Shown: one piece after another, positions 1-10,725 of the stretch
How positions within the stretch are numbered: the first letter of the stretch is position 1
Layout of the letters: the number at the start of each line of letters is the position of its first letter
Notes under the pieces: model-generated
The model's input: only the letters and a program-made list of their open reading frames with translations
The model's database searches: none
Told to the model about the DNA's origin: nothing
Assembly: GCA_949987705.1 (NCBI GenBank)
Contig: OX465282.1
Location: forward strand, 42,744,039 to 42,808,038
Source of the DNA: Thereva unica
Taxonomy: Eukaryota > Arthropoda > Insecta > Diptera > Therevidae
Direction: 5' to 3'
DNA length: 64,000 nt
Translations under genes and position numbers: made by a program

Positions 1-428
1 TCGACGAACCAATCGAACACATAGAAATAAACATACATGGTCACACTCTCCGATATATCAATATCTCATCTCCATACAAAACCCCACTAAAATTTTTAAT
101 AGACACAGGAGCTTCCTCCTCTTTAATAAGCCCCGAGTATATAAACCCTAACTACCTCATTAAAAGAAAACCTGTAGTAATAGTCACAGTCCTAAACAAA
201 CACCAATTGGATCAAGAAGTAATACTTCCTAACTTCGCTGAATTTTACCAACCCGGTAACACGAGATTCCTTGTATTCAAATTCCATGAATACTTTGACG
301 GATTACTAGGACTCGACAGCCTTAGGGCACTTGGCGTCAAAGTAGATTTAAAAAACGACCTTTTAATCACGAATAATTCATTGATCCCGCTACATTTCAA
401 GCCCAACTTCTCTTCTAGGGAGCACTAG
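1..428 (+). pseudogene. pol: Errantivirus-like aspartic protease (pol N-terminus), partial
   Basis: The frame is open from the window edge to a TAG at 426-428. It contains the retropepsin catalytic motif DTGAS (Asp codon at 102-104), followed by the flap and C-terminal strands, including a GLDSLRALG-like stretch near 310. Retropepsins release mature Gag and Pol proteins inside the retroviral particle. Pol continues in a different frame from about 502, so at least one frameshift separates protease from RT. The start lies upstream of the window. Confidence 0.85.
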
Positions 429-885
429 AATTATAATAAAACTCCCAGTCGACATACAACATGGCGATATTTATACTGACAAACAAGAAATAGGATCCCG
501 GTTGTACGTTTCAGAAGGAATTTACCATTCTAACGATTGGCATAGTCTTATGGAGGTTACGAATGAATTAGACCAGGACCAAGTACTCTCAGTGGAGCAA
601 TCTTTAAGAGTCGAATCCTTTAACTCTAGCGAATTTTCAACAGTTGACATGTACAGTTTCGAAAATGAAGGTAGCAATATAGAGACTCCAAGCGACCTTA
701 CAAAGCTCCTACGAACTAACCACCTAAATATTGAAGAAAGAAGAGAACTCTTCAGAGTCTGTAAAGAATTCGACGAGGTATTCTTTAGAGAAGGAGAAAT
801 ATTGTCATTCACAAATAACATAAAACATAAAATTGTGACCTCCGACGAAAAACCTGTATACGTTAAATCTTATCGCTACCCCTTT
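429..885 (+). pseudogene. pol: Pol protease-RT linker, frameshifted
   Basis: From 502 the frame is open and ends near 885 with the peptide PVYVKSYRYPF. In gypsy-type Pol proteins this stretch lies just before the RT fingers. The preceding acidic linker (near 660-800) fits the region between protease and RT. The frame differs from that of the protease. About 40 residues expected between this point and the resumed RT are absent, so the insertion that follows came with, or later suffered, a deletion of coding sequence. Confidence 0.75.
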
Positions 886-2235
886 TATCTGATACTAGTC
901 AAATTTCCACAATGCCAAACATACTACTATATATATATATATTTATAGTATTTTTCATGTCATGTGAGTGTATTGGTATAATTGATCTGTACGGGATACA
1001 TTACGATTTTGTCATTCGGTTATCTGATTTTGTTCATTTTGAATTGATTTTGTTGTGTTCGGAGGTATAGCCTGTAGTAGGTACCGCTAGATTGGAGGTT
1101 AAGAAATATGTATGTTTTTATGGCGTGGCATCCTGTGTTTCAATTGTTGTTTTTGTTTGGTGTCATAAGAAGTTATACGAATGATTGTAGTAGGAACCAG
1201 TAAGGATTACTAGAAATAAATATATGTATTGTAGGAACCAGTAAGGATTATTAGAAATAAATATATGTATTGTTTATACGTATCTTTGATATTTTGGGTA
1301 GTAAATGAATATTTCAGGATGATGGGTTAACTCCCTAATGAAATGGCATAGCGGCGGGCGAGTCCTCTCTCTTGGAAACTTTGAAGGTTTTTTTTGCACA
1401 CTCCCTTCCCTCTTCTCTCCTGCAGGGTACTCCGCGTCCGTCCTGACTCATGTAATAAGTAGTGGTGCATTCATTACGGTGGTGCCTCCGGAGTCTCACC
1501 ACTCCACGACCCCCCCCCCCCGGCGAGCAAGCCCTATTCTTGAGGCCCGGGGTACCGCCAGGTTTATTTTTAGGTGGATTTGGTTTTTAATTTTTTTTTT
1601 TTGTATCAAAAATTTTTGGAACGAAGTTCCTTAACGCGGCTTGCGGGTAGAGTGAATTGGGAGAAATCGTCACGTAAGAAAATGCGATATTTTGTGTATG
1701 TATGCGTGCGAGTATCGGTCCCAGTAGGCAATTTGTGAATTATTAAATCAGAATGCAGTGTTTTTTATCTGACACATTTAATTTGAGTATGAATAATGAT
1801 CCAGCACAGTACACAACGAAATACTGTACTACAGTTGTGCCGTTTTTTCAAGATTCTTGGACAAAATTGATTCTGAAGTATATGCATCTTATTATAGTTA
1901 TCATAAGCCAATAATTTCTATGTTACAATTTGGTGATAAAATTTTTTTTTGGAAAGTTTTGGAATGTTAATATGTATTATAATAAATATTTTCCTAAAAT
2001 ATTAAATTAAATTTTTGATTTGATTCGATCCTTTACATTATTTGCTTGAAAAATGGTATAAAGTAAAAATAAACAAAATATACAGTTTTTATTTGGAGTT
2101 ACATTCGCAGTTGTAGAAAAATCGTAAGGAACTTCGTTCCTGACGGGGGTCCCATGAACGCACCTGATTTTTTTTTTGAGTTTTGTGCGAGAATCCGAGG
2201 TTGGCCTCTTCGGGCAACCAACCCAGGGTTCCCGT
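886..2235. other. Unclassified insertion inside errantivirus pol
   Basis: About 1.35 kb of non-coding sequence separates two parts of Pol that should be almost adjacent. It holds a short TA run near 930-946, a GC-rich stretch with a C homopolymer near 1509-1521, and an inverted pair ggaacgaagttcc (near 1617) and ggaacttcgttcc (near 2129). I see no ORF I can assign. Host coding sequence is missing at the junction, so no target duplication can be read. Confidence 0.6.
1190..1271. repeat. Two tandem 41-bp units
   Basis: Two head-to-tail units begin gtaggaaccagtaaggatta and differ at one visible position (tactag versus tattag). Confidence 0.9.
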
Positions 2236-3634
2236 AACGCTAGTAATAGATTATCATAAGCTTAACGAAGAAACAATATATGACAAATACCCATTGCCCA
2301 ATATTACCGAAATATTGGACAAATTAGGTAACAGTATGTACTTTTCCACATTAGATTTAGCTAGCGGTTTCCATCAAATAGAAATGGATCCGCGAGACGT
2401 CTAAAAAACAGCATTTACCGTCGAGGGTGGGCATTACGAATACGTTCGAATGCCTTTCGGATTGAAAAATGCTCCCTCAACGTTCCAGCGAGTAATGGAC
2501 AACGTGCTGGGCGATGTCATAGGGAAAATTTGTCTGGTATTCTTAGACGACATCGTCGTTTTTTCTACATCGTTACAAGAACACTGTGAAAAGCTCAGAG
2601 CAGTCTTCAAGAAATTACAAAAGGCCAACCTTAAAGTCCATTTGGACAAATCTGAATTCCTACATAAGGAAATTTCATTCTTGGGACATATCGTGACTAC
2701 AGAGGGAGTCAAACCAAATCCCGATAAGATAATGGCCATAAAGAATTTTCCAATCCCTCGAACACCTAAAGAAATCAAATCGTTTTTGGGGTTAGTAGGG
2801 TACTATCGAAAATTTATTAGGGATTTCGCAAAGATCACAAAACCCATGACGGAATGTCTTAAAAAGGGTAAAGCCATTGACTTCAGCGACAGGTATATTA
2901 CAGCCTTCGAAACATGTAAAGATATTCTCATGAACGACCCTATTTTACAGTATCCAGACTTCTCCAAAGAATTTATTTTGACTACTGATGCTAGCAATTT
3001 CGCTATTGGTGCAGTGCTATCGCAAGGCACAATAGGGAGCGATAAGCCCATATGCTACGCTAACAGAACCCTGAACGACTCTGAAACCAACTATTCAACG
3101 ATTGAAAAATAACTCTTGGCAATCGTTTGGGCTACTAAATATTTTCGCCCCTACCTATTCGGACGACGCTTCAAAATAGTCACCGATCACAAGCCTTTGA
3201 CCTGGCTGAGGAGTCTGAAAGAACCAAATTCCAAACTTGTCAGGTGGCGGCTAAAGTTGGAAGAATTCGATTACCAGATCGTTTACAAAAAAGGCTCCCA
3301 AAACAGCAACGCGGATGCACTGAGCCGAATACGTATCAATGACGCGAAAGAAAAAATAGAAATCCATTCCAGCGAATCAAAAACATTCTCCCCAAGTATG
3401 CAAGTATCAACAGTGCACTCTGCTGAGGAAGACCTTGATGACGGTATACCTATAGCAGAAAGACCCTTGAATGAATTCAACATCCAACTAGTCCTTCAGT
3501 TATCGGATAAAAAACCACCCATTTCGACCGAAACCCCTTCAGGAACAAACAAAGGAAAACCATTAGATTGCCTTCTTTCAACGAAGACAATATTCTGGAA
3601 ATTTTCAAGAAATACCTTCCACCGAATAAATTAA
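2236..3634 (+). pseudogene. pol: Errantivirus-like reverse transcriptase and RNase H, two nonsense codons
   Basis: The translation carries [12 protein letters not shown] (fingers), [14 protein letters not shown] (palm motif A), [14 protein letters not shown] (motif B) and FLDDIVVFS (the YxDD-equivalent, near 2545). Thumb and connection follow, then RNase H with [15 protein letters not shown] and [11 protein letters not shown], ending in the conserved NADALSR. RT copies element RNA into DNA in the particle and RNase H removes the template. Two in-frame TAA codons interrupt it at 2402-2404 and 3110-3112; in related proteins both sites carry Glu, so each may be one GAA-to-TAA change. After about 3560 the frame shifts to the integrase. 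Confidence 0.92.
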
Positions 3635-4104
3635 TCGCAGTTTACACCGACTACGCTATTTTCGGGACAGTGCAAGAAGTATACTCTAAACACTTCGCGA
3701 GAGGGGAAATGTTTAGATTAATTAGATGCAAAGAGTATGTCAAAGACGTCATTGAAGAAGACCAACAAGACGTTATAATAAGAGACTACCATACCAAAAG
3801 CAACCACAGGGGCATAAACAAAACCTTGCTACACTTAAAGAGAGAAGTTTACTTCCCTACTATGATAAAATAAAATAAGATAAGATAAAATAACGAAAAT
3901 TATCGATAATTGCGAAATCTGCCATTTAATGAAATATGATAGGAAACCGCCAAAATTAAAATTCCAGGTCACCGAAATTCCAGAGAAGCCTCTGGATATC
4001 TTACATATTGATATATATTCCATCAACAATAACCAAATTCTTACCATTATGGACAAATTCGGTGCAGCATACACCGTTCTAGCAAGAAATAGCATAACAA
4101 TGGT
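3568..4104 (+). pseudogene. pol: Errantivirus-like integrase, N-terminal half
   Basis: The HHCC zinc-binding module is visible as YHTKSNHRGINKTLLHLK, with the cysteine pair later as CEICHLMK. The core begins at LHIDIYSINNNQILTIMDKF, which supplies the first catalytic Asp. A run of TAAAA/GATAAAA repeats at about 3862-3893 breaks the frame between the His and Cys pairs. The core stops at ITMV, where an 825-bp insertion starts; the second half resumes at 4934. Integrase joins retroviral cDNA to the host chromosome. Confidence 0.88.
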
Positions 4105-4929
4105 TGTTTAGGGATGCACAACCCTAAAAGGAAATTTCGCAGCAAAAAATATAATGACTTACCTGAGGAATAAGCAACCACAATTTTCCAGCCGGAAACA
4201 ACCAAAGAATCAACAGAAAATAATTCAACACCATAACATAGCGAACATAAACAAAACACGAAGTTGTCAAAAGTTACCAAGCAAGACAACTTAACGAAAC
4301 CAAAAGCACAGCACCATGCGTCGAGTCTCGAAAAGCTTTAGAACATTTAGAACTTTCAACTTTAGCGCGGACAAGATCCAAAAGAAATAAAATAAACCAG
4401 TATCAAAAAGCAAGACAGGGTCACACAAGTCATCATCATACAATGTATAGGGCGATGACCAATGGGAAAGCGGGAATATCTTCCCCCAATTTCGTACCGG
4501 AAATATACGGAAGATAATAACCGGAAAATTAAAAATTGGTAATTGAATTATGTATTAGTATAAGAATTATGTATGTGAAGTTAAATAAAGAAAAAAGGGA
4601 ACCAAGAAAAGTGAAGTGTAAAATAAAATTTATAACGTTTAAGAAATAAGTGACTTTTATTTTCTTTAAAAACAAAGAAAACAATTAAAAATTAATCTTA
4701 ACCGAAAGGAAGGTTGACTGGGCTAAATTCGAGCCGATCAACACCTAAATTAATCATCATATATTTTTGAACATTTATTCCGTCGCTTCAAGAGTGAGTC
4801 GTATACCTTGCATTGGTTATTTTTTTGGATTCTCACGTTTAATTTGTGGTTTTGATTTTTTTTTTGGAGAAGTTTCGTTCTAGGAGATTGAGGAAAAGAT
4901 ATATTAAACCTCCAACAATGAGCAATCGA
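4105..4929. other. 825-bp insertion in integrase with 9-bp direct repeat
   Basis: The sequence aacaatggt occurs at 4096-4104 and 4930-4938, flanking a non-coding insert, and the integrase reading (ITMV, then MVKCLQHF) is restored if the insert and one copy are removed. No terminal inverted repeat is visible. The insert is AT-rich, with stretches such as gacttttattttctttaa that resemble LTR 3' regions, so a solo LTR is possible, but 9 bp is long for an LTR element. Class unassigned. Confidence 0.65.
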
Positions 4930-4933
4930 AACA

Positions 4934-7186
4934 ATGGTCAAGTGTCTTCAGCACTTCATCAGCCTTCACGGCATACCCCAAAAAATAATTTCAGACCAAG
5001 GGGCTGAATTCAATTCTTTAATTTTTAAAGACTTTTGTGAACAATACAATATCACACACCACACAACTTCATTCCAGCAAACAACCAGTAACGCACCCGT
5101 GGAGAGGATGCACTCGACTTTAACCGAAATATACAGGATCATATTCAACCAAAAGAAAAACAAAGAGCACGAAGACATACTTAATGAGACTATGACGACC
5201 TACAACAACTCCATACATTCAGCCACTAAGATAACCCCGTTTGAAGTCTTCTATGGAAGATCCTACGACTTAGGAAATAGTATTAGATTTAATAACAAAC
5301 ATGAATATTTACGTAAACTAAATGAGTTTAAAGAAAATTTATTTGAAAAGGTTAAAAAACAAGTAGAAAGCCAGGTACAAAAAAATATAGAGAAACTGAA
5401 CAAATATAGAGTAGACCCACAAGGGACACCTGAGGGAAACGTAGTTTATAGAAAAGAAAATAGGCGTAATAAGTTGACCCCTAGGTTTAGTAAACATAAA
5501 GTTAAAATTGATAAAGATATAGCAATAATTACCGAAAAAATCAAAAAATACACAAATCTAAGATCAAAAATAAACTTAAATTTCAGGACGCTAGCCACTA
5601 ATGGACAGAAACTTGAAGTGACAGACTTGACTTCAAACAAAGCACTTACAATGAAACTAGGTACCGCAAGGACAATCAAGACATACAGTAACATATTACA
5701 TATAATTAGGATGGAGACATACGAAAAGACAATTAACGGACTAACTGACGCTTTAACGGCACTTCATAACCTCCCAGATATACAAGTAACGGTAAATATA
5801 ACGGAAATTAAGTTACAGGACCTTAGGCATAAATTAGAAACATTGAAACTAAGCTTTAGAAATAAGAGAGGATTGATAAATGGATTAGGTACAGTAATCA
5901 AGAGTATTATGGGCAACATGGATGCAAATGACGCTTTTGAACTAAATAAAGAAATAGAAGAAGTAACCCTAAATCAGGCAACCCTAAAAGGGGAACTAAA
6001 TAAACAAATCATCATAAACAATAGAATTTTCGAACGGTTCGAAAATATAACTAACCATATAAATTCTCAGCAAAAAACCATGGAACGCTACCTAAACTCC
6101 TATGGAAGAAATTTCGAGAATGAGCTTAACACCGGTAGAAGCGCAATCAAACAATTGCAGTATATAAATCAAATAAATTTTAATATAGACATAATAAATA
6201 ATCACCTTGGCCAATTGGCGGAAGCAATAGTTTTAGCTCGACTAAACATCATATCCAAACAAATTCTAAATTCCGAAGAGGTTTCTGAAATATACCAATA
6301 TCTAAAGGAACAATCAATTCACATTAAATCTGTCGAGCATATATACGGAATTCTTGGTTTACGAGCTTATTATAACGATTCCAATATCATATTCAATATA
6401 CAAATACCCATATTTTCCCCAGAGAAATATTCCATATTCCACATCATTCCCCTTCCAATAAACGAAACCGAAAAAATATCCACGAAACCTTACATACTCC
6501 AAAACCAAAAAAAGATTCAATATCTCGAAGAAGCATGCCCTAAAATAGACGATACATATTTCTGCAAAGAATCCAGCCATCAGGAAGAAGCCAATCAGTC
6601 CAGTTGCATAGGTCGATTGCTAAAAAACGAACCAGCAAGTTGCAGCCTAGTTACGAGAACATCAATTGCTGAAATTATACAACTAGAACCAGGATACATC
6701 CTCTTAATGAATATTCCCGAAACTTTAATAAAGTCATCATGCGACTCAACTCATATCAAACTCCGCGGTACTCACCTAATACCCTACGGAAACTGCAGCC
6801 TACAAATAGACGACATCACTTATCAGGACACCATACGCAGCTTCTGGGACGATATCACCATTTACCCTGCAATAATAAGCAATATAACTTATACACCATC
6901 GACGGACGATCTCAAATGGCAGAAACTGAGCTCTCTCCACATTAACAACAGAGAAGCATTAGAACTATTGGAGGTAAAGACGAAAACGAAAGAGAATTAC
7001 ATCCTAGTGATCTTGGCTTTCATTGGAGTCATCGTAACCGCCACGACAGCCCTTGTGCATATTCAGACGCGGAGAACCATCAAAACACCGGTCCTTTGTA
7101 AAACCATAACAGCAGGGGAGCCCCCTACCGAACCCACAGGGACCACCACAAACATGCAGCCTTTCTGGCCCTCGCTGCACACTTAA
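4934..7186 (+). CDS. env: Integrase C-terminal half read in frame into a baculovirus-F-type Env
   Basis: Residues 1-190 are integrase: SDQGAEFN gives the second catalytic Asp, VERMHS the Glu, and a basic RRNKLTPRFSKHKVK tail is typical of gypsy integrases. From about residue 205 the protein is Env-like. RNKR at 309-312 is a furin-type site, followed by the fusion peptide GLINGLGTVIKSIMGNMD, a coiled-coil-rich ectodomain, paired cysteines, N-glycosylation sequons and one membrane span (about 689-711). The family is the baculovirus F/errantivirus Env. The apparent Met is internal to Pol because of the upstream insertion, and no Env signal peptide is seen. In errantiviruses env is normally expressed by splicing; here the two ORFs are simply continuous. 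Confidence 0.85.
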   Translation: MVKCLQHFISLHGIPQKIISDQGAEFNSLIFKDFCEQYNITHHTTSFQQTTSNAPVERMHSTLTEIYRIIFNQKKNKEHEDILNETMTTYNNSIHSATKITPFEVFYGRSYDLGNSIRFNNKHEYLRKLNEFKENLFEKVKKQVESQVQKNIEKLNKYRVDPQGTPEGNVVYRKENRRNKLTPRFSKHKVKIDKDIAIITEKIKKYTNLRSKINLNFRTLATNGQKLEVTDLTSNKALTMKLGTARTIKTYSNILHIIRMETYEKTINGLTDALTALHNLPDIQVTVNITEIKLQDLRHKLETLKLSFRNKRGLINGLGTVIKSIMGNMDANDAFELNKEIEEVTLNQATLKGELNKQIIINNRIFERFENITNHINSQQKTMERYLNSYGRNFENELNTGRSAIKQLQYINQINFNIDIINNHLGQLAEAIVLARLNIISKQILNSEEVSEIYQYLKEQSIHIKSVEHIYGILGLRAYYNDSNIIFNIQIPIFSPEKYSIFHIIPLPINETEKISTKPYILQNQKKIQYLEEACPKIDDTYFCKESSHQEEANQSSCIGRLLKNEPASCSLVTRTSIAEIIQLEPGYILLMNIPETLIKSSCDSTHIKLRGTHLIPYGNCSLQIDDITYQDTIRSFWDDITIYPAIISNITYTPSTDDLKWQKLSSLHINNREALELLEVKTKTKENYILVILAFIGVIVTATTALVHIQTRRTIKTPVLCKTITAGEPPTEPTGTTTNMQPFWPSLHT

Positions 7187-7445
7187 GGGGGGAGGAGTTA
7201 CATGCTTAACCAAATCATGTGCACAATCATCAAAATATACATGTTTCCCAACAAGTCATGGAGATGGAACCCGATGCTGAACTCTATCCAGGTCACTTTC
7301 AGCAGCTAGCAAACTTCCAGGAATTCATAAATCAAAAATTCATAATTTTCCATTATAAGCAGTTTATGTAGACATAATATAAAATTCAATTTTTCTTTGT
7401 TAACTCGGTTTTATATTTCATAATTTTCTTAATTCAACAGTAATT
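7185..7445 (+). repeat. Polypurine tract and start of 3' LTR
   Basis: Directly after the Env stop comes aaggggggagg (7185-7195), then agttacatg at 7196. Errantivirus LTRs characteristically start AGTTA. The 3' boundary is placed at about 7445 (…cagtaatt) by resemblance to family LTR ends only, because the 5' LTR is outside the window. The LTR may instead be truncated by the neighbouring LINE. Confidence 0.6.
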
Positions 7446-7484
7446 AGCTTTTTTCAAAATTTGTAATAAAAAAAACTCTTTTTA

Positions 7485-9613
7485 CTATGTCAACAATTTT
7501 AACTCGAAGCCTTCAACAGCATGGGAGGTGAATTCAAGGAGATTGGTGGTAGTGGAACGAGCTGGAAGAAAACCATGTTGGTTCGTAGAAATAAGTTTCT
7601 TGCAGATTGGCACGATTGCAGAATAAATGATTGACTCAAAAAGCTTTGGTATGACAGACAGCTTGGCAAATTGGTCTGTAATTCGATATTTCGTTCTTGC
7701 TACCACTTTTGTGAATAGGAATTATGAACGAATTCTTCCAAAGAGTAGGGAAATATCCTTTATCTACGGATTTTTTAAAAAGGGTTTTCAGTGGAGACTG
7801 GAGAACCTCCACACAGGATTTAAGGACAGCAGGAGGGATACCGTCTGGGCCTGAAGTGAATTCGAATGGGAGTTCACCAATATGTTTCAGGATATCGTCA
7901 GTGGAAATTGAAAGAGATAATCTAGTAGCCTCTCGGTGTGGAGTTATGTGACGAAAATTATTGTCATTAGGCTGAAAGTTGGAAGGAGTGAAAGATTGAT
8001 GAAAGAAAGAAGCAAACATGTTGCAAATCGAGGAAGACTCACTACTAGACCAGTTAGTGTGCTGCATAGTTCTTGGGTAGTTATCGACTTTTTTCTTGGA
8101 GTTGACAAATTTGAAGAAGTTTCTGGGATCAGTATACACCTGGTCCCTCATGCTGCTGAGATATTCACCATACAGAGCAGAAGAGAGTAAACGAAATCTG
8201 TTATAGCAATCAGTAAATGTAATAAGACTCGGAGAGTCCTTTCTCTTTAAATAGGTCTTCCAGAGTCTATTTTTCTGATTCCTTAAATGCTTCAGCTCAT
8301 TGTTGTACCAAGGTGGAGATGAACTGCGCAATTTTTGGGGCTCTAAAGGTACACATGAAACGATAGCTTCGTATAGTACGGTATAAAACCGTGCCACATC
8401 GACATCCAACTCATTTGCGGAAAGTAAGCTGTTGAAATCAATCAAGGCAAGCTTAGATGAGAGTTCATTAAAGTTAGCCTTCATAAAGTTGAAGGAGTGA
8501 GTTACCGCATCCGGACAAGGATTGTTCTTTGAGTTGAAGCAGTAATTTAGCAAGAGAGGAGGGTGGTAGTTGTCAACGGACGTCATGACTATTGGACTGG
8601 GTTCAACAATCATGTTTCCTGAGTCGGTAAAGAATACAAGATCCAACTGCCTCCCTAACACATTAGTCACACCACTCATTTGATTAAGGCCGAGTGAGAA
8701 TAAGGAATTGAGAAAACAGGATTCCTTAGAGTTAATATTGCCTTCAGGGAGGTAGTTATCGTCAACTTCGTCAAATACCCACTGAATATTGGGTAAATTG
8801 AAGTCCCCAAGTAGAAGTAATTCATCCCCAGCGTTCATCATACTCAGGGTATAATCAACACAAGAGATGAGAATATCATAGAGGCTCTTGCCTGCATCGT
8901 CAAGTGTGCTAATCATATCTGGTTGGATATAGCAGCACAGCAGGAAAAGATTAGATTTAGAAAAGGAAATCTTGAGAGCGACAAGCTCAATGTCCAAAAG
9001 GTTAGAGAAACTAGGAAGCGTAATTGGGTTACAATTAAGGTGACTGCGGCAAGCAAGAAGTACGCCACCCCCACGAGAGCTTCCGAGTCAGTGTAACGGT
9101 CCCTCCGAAAGACTTGGTAGGAGGAATCGAAGAGTTCAGCATTAAGAAAGCCTTCGTGGAGCCAGGTTTCCGTGCATGCTATGACATCGAACCCGCTAGC
9201 CGCGGATGACTGAAGGATGTCGTTGGTTTTTGATCTTGTCCCCCTTACGTTCTGGTAGTAGAGGCCAAGCGTATCGAGTTTTTTGACCTCCTTGATGTAT
9301 TTGGAATGGAGACGTTTGAGTGGTGGGCTCGAGTACGGGTACGGGGAACAAAAAGCTTGGTAAGGGCACCAGCATCCATGACTTTTTCGTGACAAACGAG
9401 AAAAACGTCAAAGATGTCTTTCACCAATCTCAGCACATGACAGGGTTTAATGTCAGAGCATTCGCCACATGTACGCCCTCTAGGAGCCAAAGATTTGCTG
9501 CTGACCTTGGTATTAAGGCAAGAAGGGTGGAAAACGCCTCCACAAACCCCGTCACAGGAAATCCCATCACGAGCGATTTCCGAAAAACACCTCTTGCACA
9601 ATTGATTCGCCAT
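7485..9613 (-). pseudogene. Non-LTR retrotransposon: PHD-like finger, endonuclease, start of RT; 3' end lost
   Basis: Read on the minus strand from 9613, the protein starts with a cysteine/histidine finger (CKRCFSEIARDGISC, then GVFHPSC), then the apurinic-type endonuclease: LYYQNVRGTRSK, IACTETWLHEGF and LLLLGDFNLPNIQW. The RT begins with NYRPI and continues in another frame as AKLSVIPKLFESI and HGFLPARSTT, but stops near 7485 before the catalytic YADD box. At least two frameshifts are present (about 8990-9080 and 7676). LINE copies normally lose the 5' end; here the 5' protein end is kept and the RT palm is missing, so a later deletion or rearrangement is more likely than abortive reverse transcription. 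It abuts the errantivirus LTR. Confidence 0.85.
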
Positions 9614-10617
9614 AATTATATATATTAATATAAAGAAAAATATATATATAAATAAATAAGTAAAAATTATTCGTTAAGAGAATTTGAAGCCGAAAACAAA
9701 ACAAAACTTAGAAAAAGTTTGAGAGCCAGTATTAAAACCAAAAAGAAGAAAAATTAATACAAAACATTGCATACATTTAGGCGACACCACCAAAATGTAG
9801 ACAAGACAGATTCTAATCTACAAAAAAGAAACCAAGAATAAATAAATACAAATAATGAAAAAGAAAAAAAAATCGACTCAAGGCTTCAACTAACAATAAA
9901 AAATTAGGTATTAAAAAATTAAAAATCGTGGCAGGCAATAAGGACGATCACCCACCTTGTTTCAAGCGCACAGACGCAACACGACACGGAGCACCACAAT
10001 GCAAAAACAAAACAAAAGAGAGAATCCACTGCCACAAAAACACGATTTCAGATTAAAAAGGCAAATGGATTTAAAATTAAAGAAGGAATATTAATTATTA
10101 AGTAATAAAAACACTCAAAACACAAAAACCGAAAATTAACCGAAACACTGAATGACTCTACAGTTCTGACAAATTTGAAATTTAATTGATAAAATCCTAC
10201 CGATGACTGCGCCAATAATAAACTTTGATCAACCACTATTTAAAGTAAATAAAAAATTTATAGTTCCAACATTTATTTTATTATAAGTTTACAGTTTAAA
10301 TCTCCGTGAGACTGACTTCTTTATTTTATAAAATTTACCTTTCAGTTAACAACGGAAATAATCCAGACATGAAATTTTATCGTTAAACAAGAGCATTAGA
10401 TTACAATTTTTGTGAGAATAGCAAAATATCGTGAGAAATTGAAATGACTGAAAGTTTTAATTTAAGGATGAGCAAAATGTCGTGAGAAACTGAAATATTA
10501 AACGACTGAAAGTTTTAATTTAAAGATTTTAGATTTTTAGGAATTAATTGTTGTTTTTGTAAATATCTATATTTATTTATTATATTATATTTATTTAGGG
10601 TGGAGTTGGGGACGTAA
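9614..10617. other. AT-rich non-coding stretch, possible LINE 5' UTR
   Basis: No coding sequence is recognisable. The part next to 9614 may be the 5' UTR of the antisense LINE. At 10418-10527 two imperfect ~55-bp tandem units share gcaaaatatcgtgagaaa and gactgaaagttttaattt. Confidence 0.5.
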
Positions 10618-10725
10618 CTCGCGCCAATTGAAAAGGAACTCCTAGCAATTGTGTTTGCTTGCAACAAATAGCACCAATTTATTTATGGAAATAAAGTTAG
10701 GGTGGAAACAGACCATAAATCATTA
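10618..10725 (+). pseudogene. pol: Gypsy RNase H fragment
   Basis: The piece translates as PIEKELLAIVFACNK, one stop, then HQFIYGNKVRVETDHKSLH, which is the end of the RT connection and start of gypsy RNase H. It is cut by the foldback that starts at 10726 and resumes after it with IMRKKIGQIPSPRLLRM. Confidence 0.8.

Larger units (their letters stand above)
1..7445 (+). mobile_element. Errantivirus-like Ty3/Gypsy element, 3' part
   Basis: A retrovirus-like LTR element of the errantivirus group runs in from the left edge. The order protease, RT, RNase H, integrase, Env, polypurine tract, LTR start is seen directly; gag and the 5' LTR lie outside. Pol is broken by frameshifts, in-frame stops and two insertions (886-2235 and 4105-4929), while the integrase-Env part is open for 750 codons. 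The Env with a furin-type site and fusion peptide is what separates errantiviruses from ordinary gypsy elements. The copy cannot make a complete Pol and is best regarded as fossil. Confidence 0.88.

Noticed and set aside
5478..7186. Integrated baculovirus or other exogenous virus based on the F-type Env
   Set aside because: It is joined to gypsy integrase, a polypurine tract and an LTR start, so an errantivirus explains it.
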